This document shows, piece by piece, positions 52,461 to 61,405 of a stretch of DNA of 64,000 nucleotides. The notes under the pieces were generated by a model. It searched no databases, was not told where the DNA came from, and worked only from the letters and a program-made list of their open reading frames with translations. Each line of letters begins with the position of its first letter. Position 1 is the first letter of the stretch. The stretch spans positions 115,083 to 179,082 of the forward strand of contig DHNQ01000001.1 in assembly GCA_002409595.1 (NCBI GenBank), given 5' to 3'. The DNA is from Dysgonomonas sp. UBA5412 (GTDB lineage Bacteria > Bacteroidota > Bacteroidia > Bacteroidales > Dysgonomonadaceae). The translations under genes and the position numbers were made by a program.

Positions 52461-54116
52461 CTATTTCTGATATAAAAACCGCTTAATACTGCGTTTAGGT
52501 GTTTTTTCAAATTCGTGATCTTGCAATCTGAAATTTACAACCTGACTATATCCCGGCAAGCGTTTATTAATAGCTTTCATTTCGGATACAAAAATAGCAG
52601 AATAATCGTCTTCTTTCACATTATGGGTTTTCATATACTCTTTATCCGGATAGATGAGAGCAATTAATTTACCATTTTCTTCTATTATAAGGGCTTCTGC
52701 AACGTATGGTGAATTATTATAAAAATCTTCTATCTCTTCGGGATATATATTCTGACCCGACCCACTCAATATCATTGTTTTGCTACGTCCTTTAATATAC
52801 ACAAACCCATCTCTATCCAGCACACCCAAATCGCCTGTACGCAGCCATCCGGCCTCATCCAATACATGTTTTGTTGCTTCTTCATTCTTATAGTAACCTA
52901 ACATTACATTCTGTCCTTTTACTATGATTTCGCCGGTTTCTGTTTCCATATTCGACGACTCTATGCGCACACTCATCCGATCTACGGGACGCCCGCAAGA
53001 TCCTTGCTTATACGTTTTCCAATACTCGTACGAGATAAGAGGTCCACACTCAGTCATACCATATCCTACAGTGTAAGGGAATTTTATCTCGGAAAGGAAA
53101 GAGCCAACTTCTTTGTTTAAGGCTGCACCTCCAATAACAACTTCCACAAGCTTGTTTCCAAAAACGGGAATGAGCTGGTCTGCTATTTTCTTATATATTT
53201 TCTTTTTCAAGAAAGGAATCTTTATTAACGTATTTACCGGCTGCTTCTTCAATTGGGGAAATACTCTTGTCTGTATTATTTTTTCTATAATAAGCGGTAC
53301 GGCTAAAACAAGAGTCGGATTCACTTTTTTGAAAGCATCCATAATAATCTGAGGCGAAGGTACTCGGGTCAGATAATGAATGTGACATCCCTTTGCAATA
53401 GAAAGCAATACTTCGAAGGCTAGCCCATACATATGAGCCATAGGAAGCATACAAACGATGCCGTCTCCGGGTTTTACAAATTGAATATTATCAATAGCGA
53501 AACGTGTATTTGACCATAGACTACGATAAGGAATCATTACCCCCTTAGGATTGCTGGTAGTACCGGATGTATAATTCAAGACGGCTAACTCTTCCGGAGA
53601 CTCGTCATGAACTTTTACATCATTAATTGTAAAACCATTCGGATACTTCTGAATAAAAGCATTCTCTATATTGGAACAGGCTGCAAGAAATTCTGCCGAA
53701 CGTGATTTCTGAGCCGAAAAGTCGTCTATCATCATTATTGTTTCTACCGACGGCATCTCCAAAGGATCTAATTTAGACCATACATACTCATCGGCAAACA
53801 AGACTTTTGCTTCGGAATGTGTAACCAACGAATGTATACTCTCTCCGCTAAAGTCATGCAGAATAGTTGTTATAACTGCGCCGTAAGTCAATGATCCAAA
53901 AAAGGAGACAGCCCAATTGGCTGAATTACGTCCACAGATAGCAATTTTATCTCCTTTCTGGACTCCCAGATTATCGAATAAGATATGTAATTGTGCTATC
54001 TTCTTTGCAAAATCCTTGTAGAGATAAGTTTCTCCATTATAATCAGTCAAAGCCGGGCGTTCCCAATTGTCACAAATCCCGTTTTTGATCAGCGTCAAAA
54101 ATTTATTATCTTCCAT
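52461..54116 (-). CDS. Long-chain acyl-CoA ligase (AMP-binding enzyme)
   Basis: The 551-residue adenylate-forming enzyme has the P-loop-like YTSGTTSNPKGVM (~186-198), the GYGMTECGPLI A5 motif (~352-362), the LRTGDLGVLDRDGFVYIKGR hinge region (~435-454) and the final catalytic Lys in a KTPKRSIKRF segment. It activates a fatty acid to acyl-AMP and then to acyl-CoA. Together with ettA it forms a leftward pair. Confidence 0.9.
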   Translation of the reverse strand: MEDNKFLTLIKNGICDNWERPALTDYNGETYLYKDFAKKIAQLHILFDNLGVQKGDKIAICGRNSANWAVSFFGSLTYGAVITTILHDFSGESIHSLVTHSEAKVLFADEYVWSKLDPLEMPSVETIMMIDDFSAQKSRSAEFLAACSNIENAFIQKYPNGFTINDVKVHDESPEELAVLNYTSGTTSNPKGVMIPYRSLWSNTRFAIDNIQFVKPGDGIVCMLPMAHMYGLAFEVLLSIAKGCHIHYLTRVPSPQIIMDAFKKVNPTLVLAVPLIIEKIIQTRVFPQLKKQPVNTLIKIPFLKKKIYKKIADQLIPVFGNKLVEVVIGGAALNKEVGSFLSEIKFPYTVGYGMTECGPLISYEYWKTYKQGSCGRPVDRMSVRIESSNMETETGEIIVKGQNVMLGYYKNEEATKHVLDEAGWLRTGDLGVLDRDGFVYIKGRSKTMILSGSGQNIYPEEIEDFYNNSPYVAEALIIEENGKLIALIYPDKEYMKTHNVKEDDYSAIFVSEMKAINKRLPGYSQVVNFRLQDHEFEKTPKRSIKRFLYQK

Positions 54117-54141
54117 AATGTTGCTTGGTAAGTGATATGCA

Positions 54142-54149
54142 CAAATTTA
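54142..54149 (-). promoter_or_regulatory. -7 element TAAATTTG for the acyl-CoA ligase-ettA operon
   Basis: TAnnTTTG match, 26 bases before the ATG; no -33 match. Confidence 0.4.
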
Positions 54150-54233
54150 AATAAAATCTGAGATTTATAGCATGAGTACATATTAATTAAGATATAATAT
54201 TAATAAGTATCATAAAAAACACCTATTCGTTAC

Positions 54234-55352
54234 TTACTGTAAAGTGATGGTTTGCGGATCGGTAGTAGGACCATGAACCACTAACTTACCATCGGGTTCG
54301 ATATCCATCTTGTCGATAAATACAACACGTGTATCACCCGTCTTTTCGGTGCGTCCATGATATACACAATACATTTGACTGTTATCTTCAAACATCATAC
54401 AATGTCCTGTTCCTGTAACAATGCCTCCCGACTCAGTATTTTTTTGAAGTACGGGATTGTTATCCGCTTTCACAAATGGACCTAGAGGACTCTTGGATGT
54501 GGCATATCCAACCGCATAATTTTTCCCTCCAAAAAAGTTAGCAGAATACATCATATAGTACAAATCGCCTTGTTTAAAAATAAAAGAACCTTCTGTCCAT
54601 CGACGATTTACTTCGTGTGATGTCACCGAACGGCTTTCCCACTCAGCCTGCTTATCATCCATTTTCAACGGTGGACGTAATATCAATTGAGGCTCTCCGA
54701 TAATTCCCGAAAAATCAGGTTTCATCTCTACTCCATATATCCAACTTTCTTCTATTTCGTCATACCATCCTTGCTTCTTTGCCCAATCTGAGACTTCGCT
54801 CTGTACCGGATTTTTGTAACAACAACGTGAATAATATAAATACACTTTTCCGTTCTCGAAAAGCAAATTACCATCAATCACCGGATATCCCGGATCGAAG
54901 ATAGGACCTCCATTCATTTCTTCAAAAGGACCGGTCGGTTTATCTGAAACAGCTACACCTATACGAAAGTTCTCTCCCTCATTAGTAGGATTGTGTTTCC
55001 AATTAGCACTAAACAAGATATAATATTTACCACCCAGTTCATATACTTCCGGAGCCCAAAAGCAATCGACAGTCCATGATTCGCGCGTAGCACCGGTATA
55101 TACAACTCCTTCATCCTTCCAATCCTTAAGATTATCTGACGAATAGGTTTTAAATCCATTCAAATTCTCAGATGTACCATACATATAAAATTTCCCATCC
55201 GATGCTTTCAACACAAAGGGATCCCCATAAGCTACGGGCAAAGGATTTTGATACGAAATAACATTGGTGTCGGAACTTGCTTTTTTCTTATTGTTACAAG
55301 AAACTCCCAAAAACAAGACAGGAATTAACAAAATAGCAAATATGATTCTCAT
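54234..55352 (-). CDS. GH43-family glycoside hydrolase lipoprotein
   Basis: The 372-residue protein has a lipobox at Cys19 (LGVSC) and a five-bladed propeller of the GH43 clan. Candidate catalytic residues are the base Asp in VAYGDPFVL (~41-49), the pKa-modulating Asp in PVIDGNLLF (~151-159) and the acid Glu in RRWTEGSFIF (~250-259). GH43 enzymes remove arabinose or xylose from plant or host glycans. It stands alone, not in a SusCD locus, so the substrate is open. Confidence 0.88.
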   Translation of the reverse strand: MRIIFAILLIPVLFLGVSCNNKKKASSDTNVISYQNPLPVAYGDPFVLKASDGKFYMYGTSENLNGFKTYSSDNLKDWKDEGVVYTGATRESWTVDCFWAPEVYELGGKYYILFSANWKHNPTNEGENFRIGVAVSDKPTGPFEEMNGGPIFDPGYPVIDGNLLFENGKVYLYYSRCCYKNPVQSEVSDWAKKQGWYDEIEESWIYGVEMKPDFSGIIGEPQLILRPPLKMDDKQAEWESRSVTSHEVNRRWTEGSFIFKQGDLYYMMYSANFFGGKNYAVGYATSKSPLGPFVKADNNPVLQKNTESGGIVTGTGHCMMFEDNSQMYCVYHGRTEKTGDTRVVFIDKMDIEPDGKLVVHGPTTDPQTITLQ

Positions 55353-55385
55353 GATAGCAGATAAATTAAGTTTTTAACAAAAAGA

Positions 55386-55393
55386 CAAATATA
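55386..55393 (-). promoter_or_regulatory. -7 element TATATTTG for the GH43 gene
   Basis: TAnnTTTG match; predicted start site about 28 bases before the ATG. Confidence 0.4.
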
Positions 55394-55511
55394 AATAATA
55401 TATATCGAATTGAAAATAGATAAGAGACTCAATCGAGGGTTTATAGACATGCAAATAGATCTACGAATGTGTATTATTTAAGCACTTATGAGTAAAGAAC
55501 AATAAATTGTT

Positions 55512-55519
55512 TATTTTTG
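55512..55519 (+). promoter_or_regulatory. -7 element TATTTTTG for porW
   Basis: TAnnTTTG match; predicted start site about 30 bases before the GTG at 55555. Confidence 0.45.
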
Positions 55520-55554
55520 TGTTTTAAAGTATGTATAATTAGCGGTCGGACTAA

Positions 55555-58500
55555 GTGTCACAAAATAAAACAAAAAATACACTCTACCTCATATCAGGTG
55601 TGTTATTAATATTCTTTACCATATCGTGTTCTAATCAGAAGAATACCGCCTTGACACGTTTCTACCATTCGGTAAATACCCGTTACAACATACATTTCAA
55701 TGCCAATGAAGCCTATCAGGAGACATTAAAAAGTAAGATAAGTAATAGTGAAGATAATCTATCCGAGCTATTATACGTTTTTCCCGATAATTCCGATTCC
55801 AGCTCAATGCAGCTACCCGGACAAAATTTCACTACAACAATTGACAAAACGACTAAGGCTATAAAATTACACTCGATAAAAGCTAAACCAAGACGTGATC
55901 CTAAACGCAGAAATGATGCTAAATATCAGGCTTGGCTCAAGCAACAAGAATATACTCCTTTTATGGATCAGGTATGGCTTTTGTTGGCAAAAGCAGAATT
56001 TCAGGAAGCAAACTATCTAAGGTCTATAACGACATTCATGTACATAACTAAGATATACAGCTCGAATCCTGATATTGTTGCCGAATGTCAACTTTGGATA
56101 AGTCGGGCGTATGCTGAAATGGGATGGATGTACGAATCGGGAAATATGCTGCACAAAATGGAGATTACAGGAGGCATACCCGAAAGTCAGCAGGGGTTAT
56201 ACTCAGCTGTAAAAACAAATTATCTGATAAGGTCCAACGATTATGCTGCTGCAATTCCTTTTTTAGAAGCTGCAATCAAGAAAGAAAAAGATAAACATCA
56301 AAAACTGAGACTAAAGTATCTCCTTGGGCAGGTCTATATGAAAGCCGGAGATAAACAAAATGCAGACAAAGCCTTTTCTTCGGTGCAGGGGTTAAATACG
56401 CCATACAAATACACCTTCAATGCGAAACTGCAACAGATTGATCTTAATTCTTCTCAACGAGAACAAGACGTAATATCATCTTTATCTAAGATGACCAAAA
56501 GTTCTAAAAACAAAGACTATCTGGATCAGCTCTATTATAAAATAGGCAAAGTCTATTTACAATATCAAGATACGATAAAGGCTACCGAAAATTTAACCAA
56601 GGCAATAAAAGAAAGTACAAGAAACGGATATGACAAAACCTTAGCCCAGATAACTCTTGGTGATTTATATTTCAATCAGCGTAAATTTGTTCCTGCACAG
56701 CCTTGCTATTCAGAAGCTTTGAGCGCATTAAAGAAGTCGCATCCTGATTATCCCAAAGTAGCGCTTCGTTCAGAAGTGCTTGACGAATTAGTGGTACATG
56801 TCAAAACAGTATTGGAACAAGACAGTTTACAACATTTAGCCGGACTTTCCGAAACTGAAAGATTGGCTATTATTGAGAAAAAAATAGAGGATATAAAAAA
56901 AGAAGAGGCAAAAAAAGCTAAAGAAGAAGAAAGACAAAAACAACAAGAAGTTCGCCAAGAAAGAATTACCAGTTGGGATCAACTCGAATCAGCTCAGTCT
57001 TCTCCTGAAACACAAGTCAACGTATTTCCTCAGCCCGGTTCTGCTATTCAATCGAATACCGGAAACGATTTTTATTTTTACAGTCCTCAGACAGTAACTC
57101 AGGGTAAAGTCGCTTTTCAGAAACAATGGGGAAACCGAAAATTGGAAGACGATTGGCGCAGGCGGAATAAAATAGGTTTTTCATCTAATCTGGCTGACCT
57201 GACAGATGAGCCTAATGAGAACGACAGCATTGAGGTTAAGAATAAAGAGATTGTTGCACAAGAGGGAATTGACGGAAATGAAAAGAATGATTCTTCGATA
57301 AATAAAGATATTTATTCTGTTGAATACTATTTACAACAGCTTCCTCTGACAGCAGATAAAATTGCCGAATCTAATGTTTTAATAGAAAATGCGTTGTTTA
57401 ACATGGGCAAAATATATAAAGACAAATTGGAGGATATGAATCTTGCCATAGATGCTTTCAATACTGACATAAAGAGATTTCCTCAAACACCGAATCTGCA
57501 AGAAATATACTATCAACTACTGTTGATATATATGCAGCAGGGCAATGAAGGTATGCTGTCATATTATCGCAACAAGATTTTAGCAGAATTTCCTCAGGGA
57601 CAGTATGCAACACCTCTCTCCGATCCTGATTTTGAATGGAATTTCAGACATATGCCACTCTTACAAGATTCTTTATATACAGAAGCCTACGAAGCTTATA
57701 CGAAAACAGATGTAAAAACAGTGAGACGGAATTATGAGGCAATGAAAGAAAAATATCCATTCACAGACTTGATGCCTAAATTCACGTTATTGAATGCCCT
57801 CACTTATGCTCAAACTCGCGACATTAAAGCTCTTGGTGAAAATCTGTCAGACCTGACTTCTAAATATCCGAAGGCTGATGTTACACCTTTGGCTACTGAT
57901 ATACTGAATCGGATCAAAGAAGGGCGCGTACTCTTGTCTGATGGCACGCCGGTTACCGGTTTCGATTGGAGTAAAGCATACTCAGGAAATACGGCTGTGG
58001 GAGGAGATAGTATTCAACTCGCCTTTAGCGACAGCTTGAACACAGAATATATGCTTTTGTTGATGTATAAATCAAATACGATAGACCGTAATGAATTACT
58101 ATATCAAGTAGCCGACTATAACTTTTCGAATTATGTAATACAAACATTCGATCTTAGTTTCACGACTGAGCCACCGTTCGATATATTACAAATTAAAGGG
58201 TTTAAATCATTCTCCAACATAAAATCATATATTAATAAGTCATTTACAACAAGTGGTCTGATGCAACAAATAGATACCACAATTTTGGCATTGCCAATAT
58301 CTATAAAAAACTATACAGACGTACTGCCTAAATTAGGGTTGGAAAATTATATCAGTTTCTTTACAGAAGTTTATCAAAAAGACCTGCCATCACTCATTGC
58401 TTATTGGCAAGACAAGGAGAAGGCTCGTAAAGACTTCTTTAATGAAGAAGAATCGTCTGAGCAAACTGACGTTGATCAGGCTGATGTAACGACTAATGAA

Positions 58501-59193
58501 CCGGAAAAGGAAATAATTCAGATTGAAAATAAAGAAGCTAAAGTTGAGTCTGAAAAGGAACAACCGAAAGAGGACAAAACTCCGGAGAGAAAAGATCGTC
58601 CGATTAATGATAAAGAAATAAATGCAGATGATTTGCTCTCTAAAGATCAATTAGAGAAAGCCGGAGAAATAAATAATGTCATCGAGTCCGTTGAAGATAT
58701 AGTTAATAATCCGGTAGACGGTATTAAAAATCTATTTAAGAACTATAATAACAAGCCGAAACTAACTAAAGAAGAGAAAGAAACTCTGAAGGAAGAAAAG
58801 AAGTTGGAAAAACTTCGATTGAAAGAAGAGAAGGCGAAAGAGAAAGCCAAAGCTGACTCTATTCAGAAAGTAGAAAAAGCTGTGCAGGATTCTATTGACG
58901 CGATAAATAAAGCTAAAGAAAAACAAATAGAGCTTGAAAATAAACGGATTGAGGAAGAGACGAAAGCTGCTATAAAAGCTAAAGCGGAAGAAAAAAGCAG
59001 ACTAGAGCAAGAAAGGAAAGACAGACTGAAAGAAAGGGAAGCTGAGAGAAAAGAGAAGGAGCGACTCCGCAAAGAACGTTTGCGTGAACGGGAGCAAGAA
59101 CGCAAAGAAAAGGAGAAAGCCAGAGAACAAGAGCGTAAAGAGAAAGGAAAGCAGGCTGAAGAAAAAAGAAAAGAACAGCTTCGAAACTCTTAG
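55555..59193 (+). CDS. porW: PorW/SprE-like T9SS TPR lipoprotein with long charged tail
   Basis: The 1212-residue protein starts at GTG 55555; the only nearby upstream ATG meets a stop after three codons. It has a lipobox at Cys25 (FTISC) followed by the family hallmark FYHSVNTRYNIHFNANEAY (~36-54). TPR-type helices occupy ~130-420 and ~600-760, and a middle region around 470-560 is low-complexity. The last ~240 residues are Lys/Glu/Arg-rich coiled coil. PorW (P. gingivalis) and SprE (Flavobacterium) are needed for type IX secretion and link the outer membrane machine to the PorLM motor. The charged tail is unusually long. Confidence 0.85.
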   Translation: MSQNKTKNTLYLISGVLLIFFTISCSNQKNTALTRFYHSVNTRYNIHFNANEAYQETLKSKISNSEDNLSELLYVFPDNSDSSSMQLPGQNFTTTIDKTTKAIKLHSIKAKPRRDPKRRNDAKYQAWLKQQEYTPFMDQVWLLLAKAEFQEANYLRSITTFMYITKIYSSNPDIVAECQLWISRAYAEMGWMYESGNMLHKMEITGGIPESQQGLYSAVKTNYLIRSNDYAAAIPFLEAAIKKEKDKHQKLRLKYLLGQVYMKAGDKQNADKAFSSVQGLNTPYKYTFNAKLQQIDLNSSQREQDVISSLSKMTKSSKNKDYLDQLYYKIGKVYLQYQDTIKATENLTKAIKESTRNGYDKTLAQITLGDLYFNQRKFVPAQPCYSEALSALKKSHPDYPKVALRSEVLDELVVHVKTVLEQDSLQHLAGLSETERLAIIEKKIEDIKKEEAKKAKEEERQKQQEVRQERITSWDQLESAQSSPETQVNVFPQPGSAIQSNTGNDFYFYSPQTVTQGKVAFQKQWGNRKLEDDWRRRNKIGFSSNLADLTDEPNENDSIEVKNKEIVAQEGIDGNEKNDSSINKDIYSVEYYLQQLPLTADKIAESNVLIENALFNMGKIYKDKLEDMNLAIDAFNTDIKRFPQTPNLQEIYYQLLLIYMQQGNEGMLSYYRNKILAEFPQGQYATPLSDPDFEWNFRHMPLLQDSLYTEAYEAYTKTDVKTVRRNYEAMKEKYPFTDLMPKFTLLNALTYAQTRDIKALGENLSDLTSKYPKADVTPLATDILNRIKEGRVLLSDGTPVTGFDWSKAYSGNTAVGGDSIQLAFSDSLNTEYMLLLMYKSNTIDRNELLYQVADYNFSNYVIQTFDLSFTTEPPFDILQIKGFKSFSNIKSYINKSFTTSGLMQQIDTTILALPISIKNYTDVLPKLGLENYISFFTEVYQKDLPSLIAYWQDKEKARKDFFNEEESSEQTDVDQADVTTNEPEKEIIQIENKEAKVESEKEQPKEDKTPERKDRPINDKEINADDLLSKDQLEKAGEINNVIESVEDIVNNPVDGIKNLFKNYNNKPKLTKEEKETLKEEKKLEKLRLKEEKAKEKAKADSIQKVEKAVQDSIDAINKAKEKQIELENKRIEEETKAAIKAKAEEKSRLEQERKDRLKEREAERKEKERLRKERLREREQERKEKEKAREQERKEKGKQAEEKRKEQLRNS

Positions 59194-59319
59194 TAATAAT
59201 GCTTTTTTAGAGCCTTTAGTTAAAAAAAATACTGAAATAGATGATATTACAAAAAAAATCATTAATTTGCCATATGAAAAGCATAAGATATTACCTTTCA
59301 TCCTTTAAAATTAACAGAT

Positions 59320-61329
59320 ATGAATGAGAACCTAGAGCCAGAATTGCCTGTGCAAAAACCTTCTGATGAGATTGAAGCCCAAGAAACTGCAAAAGCAAAT
59401 GCGGAAGAGGCTAATAATTTGCCAGTTGCGGAACAAACCGACGACCAGTTGAAAAACAATGAGCCGGAAGAGCAAACTATTGCAGAAAAAAAGACTGATG
59501 CAAATGTAGAGGTTGAAGCAAAATCTAACGTTTCTGAAAAAGAAATAATAGAAGATAGCAAGCCTAAACAATCGCCTGTTGCAACAGAAACTTCAACAGC
59601 AAAGAATGAACCTTTGACAAAGGATGAAATCTTAGAAAAATTAAAAAATCTTGCTTCACAAAAAGAATTACCATCACGAGCAGAAGTTGAATCTTTGAAG
59701 CAAGCTTATTATAAATTGCGTGTGGCTAATGTTGACGCTGAAAAAAAACAATTTATTGAGGCCGGAAACGAAGAAGAAAACTTTACACCGACCGCTGATC
59801 CTAGCGAAGATGTAGTAAAAACATTCCTGCAAGAAATAAAGGAGAAGCGTGCTAACCATGCAATTGAAGAGGAAAGAATAAAAGAAGAAAATTATAATAA
59901 AAAACTGCGTATAATAGATTCGATCAAAGAATTGACAGAGAGTTCTGACGACTTCAATAAATTATACAAAGAGTTTAAAGATTTACAGCAAAAATGGAAT
60001 GAGATCACGTTGATTCCTCAGTCGAAAGTAAAGGAGTTGTGGAAATCATACCAAATATATACAGAGAAATTCTATGATCTGATAAAGATTAACAATGAAT
60101 TTAGGGACTACGATTTTAAGAAGAATCTGGAACTAAAAACATCAATAATAGATGCAGTAGAAAAGCTGTTGGAGGATGCTGACGCTGTTTCGGCATTTCA
60201 TCAGCTGCAAAACTTTCATCAACAATGGCGCGAAATAGGACCGGTAGCCAGAGAATTGAGAGAAGATATCTGGACTAAATTTAAAGATGCCTCAACTGCA
60301 ATAAATAAAAAATACCAAAGCCACTTTGAGACATTAAAAGGCAAGGAAGAAGAAAACCTTGCTGAAAAAACTGCTATTTGTGATGCTTTGAAAACAATAG
60401 ACTATTCTACGCTTACATCGTTCAAAGAGTGGGATGAAAAGAGCAAGGAAGTCATAGAATTGCAATCGAAATGGAAAACAATTGGGTTTGTTCCTAAAAA
60501 AGTAAACACTCAGATATTTGAAGAATTCAGAGCTTTATGCGATGCTTTCTTCGAAAAGAAAAGTGAATTCTTTAAAGGGGTAAGAGATGAGATGGATCTC
60601 AATCTTGAAAAGAAACGATCTCTTTGCGAACAAGCAAAAATGCTGAAAGACAGCACAGAGTGGAAATCGACAGCAGACAAACTGATTGCTATTCAAAAAG
60701 AATGGAAAACGATAGGACCTGTTCCCCGTAAATATTCAGATGCAATATGGAAAGAATTCGTTACGGCTTGTGATTATTTCTTTGAACAGAAGAAAAAGAA
60801 TGAGTCGTCTCAGAAGAATGAGGAATTAGAAAATCTGGCTGCAAAGAAAGAAATTATAGAAAAAATAAAAAATGTAGATCAATCGTTAGAGCCTTCAGAA
60901 CTTATATCGCAGGTGCGCAGTCTTTCTGATGAATGGCACAAAATCGGTTTTGTTCCATTTAAAGAAAAGGACAAAATATATAAAGAGTTTCACGAAGCAG
61001 TAGATGCACATTATGATCGCTTAAAGATAGATAAAACCGAGCGCAGGTTTGAGGCATTTAAATCCAACGTGAGAGATGTATCTAAGCATGATAATCCAAG
61101 AAGAGTTTTATTGAGAGAAAGAGATCATCTGATGCATCAATATAACAAGGTGAAAACTGATCTTCAAACTTATGAGAATAACATGAATTTCTTATCAATA
61201 TCATCTAAAGGTGGTGGCGGTCTGCTGAAAGAAATAACTCATAAAATAGATAACTTAAAGAATGAAATAGATCTTCTAGTTAAGAAGATTGAGGCAATAG
61301 ATGAAAGTCTTAATGAATTAGAAAAATAA
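59320..61329 (+). CDS. DUF349 repeat protein
   Basis: This 669-residue cytosolic protein has an acidic, low-complexity N-terminus (~1-115, Glu/Ala/Lys-rich) followed by about five DUF349 repeats. Each repeat carries a W-x-x-I-G-x-V/I-P core: KWNEITLIPQS (~226), QWREIGPVARE (~304), KWKTIGFVPKK (~386), EWKTIGPVPRK (~465) and EWHKIGFVPFK (~537). The C-terminus is coiled coil. DUF349 proteins are helical; a member has been implicated in RNA/ribosome-associated functions, but no activity is secured. The -7 box is poor; the gene starts 126 bases after porW. Confidence 0.85.
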   Translation: MNENLEPELPVQKPSDEIEAQETAKANAEEANNLPVAEQTDDQLKNNEPEEQTIAEKKTDANVEVEAKSNVSEKEIIEDSKPKQSPVATETSTAKNEPLTKDEILEKLKNLASQKELPSRAEVESLKQAYYKLRVANVDAEKKQFIEAGNEEENFTPTADPSEDVVKTFLQEIKEKRANHAIEEERIKEENYNKKLRIIDSIKELTESSDDFNKLYKEFKDLQQKWNEITLIPQSKVKELWKSYQIYTEKFYDLIKINNEFRDYDFKKNLELKTSIIDAVEKLLEDADAVSAFHQLQNFHQQWREIGPVARELREDIWTKFKDASTAINKKYQSHFETLKGKEEENLAEKTAICDALKTIDYSTLTSFKEWDEKSKEVIELQSKWKTIGFVPKKVNTQIFEEFRALCDAFFEKKSEFFKGVRDEMDLNLEKKRSLCEQAKMLKDSTEWKSTADKLIAIQKEWKTIGPVPRKYSDAIWKEFVTACDYFFEQKKKNESSQKNEELENLAAKKEIIEKIKNVDQSLEPSELISQVRSLSDEWHKIGFVPFKEKDKIYKEFHEAVDAHYDRLKIDKTERRFEAFKSNVRDVSKHDNPRRVLLRERDHLMHQYNKVKTDLQTYENNMNFLSISSKGGGGLLKEITHKIDNLKNEIDLLVKKIEAIDESLNELEK

Positions 61330-61350
61330 AAGAATTTCAAGCTTATTTAT

Positions 61351-61392
61351 AATGAAAGAACCCTGACAAATATTTGTCAGGGTTCTTTCATT
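61351..61392. terminator. Bidirectional intrinsic terminator
   Basis: A near-perfect palindrome with ~19-21 bp arms (AATGAAAGAACCCTGACAAA and its complement) and almost no loop, between the convergent DUF349 and AsmA-family genes. Confidence 0.88.
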
Positions 61393-61405
61393 TCTATAAT
61401 TTATA

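Noticed and set aside
58750..59190. Apparent tandem repeat DNA
   Set aside because: The AAGA/GAAA-rich periodicity comes from Lys/Glu codons of the PorW coiled coil, not from a separate repeat element.
55555..59193. Generic TPR protein call for the 1212-residue lipoprotein
   Set aside because: The segment after the lipobox (FYHS...RYN...NANEAY) is specific to the PorW/SprE family, so the more exact name is justified.
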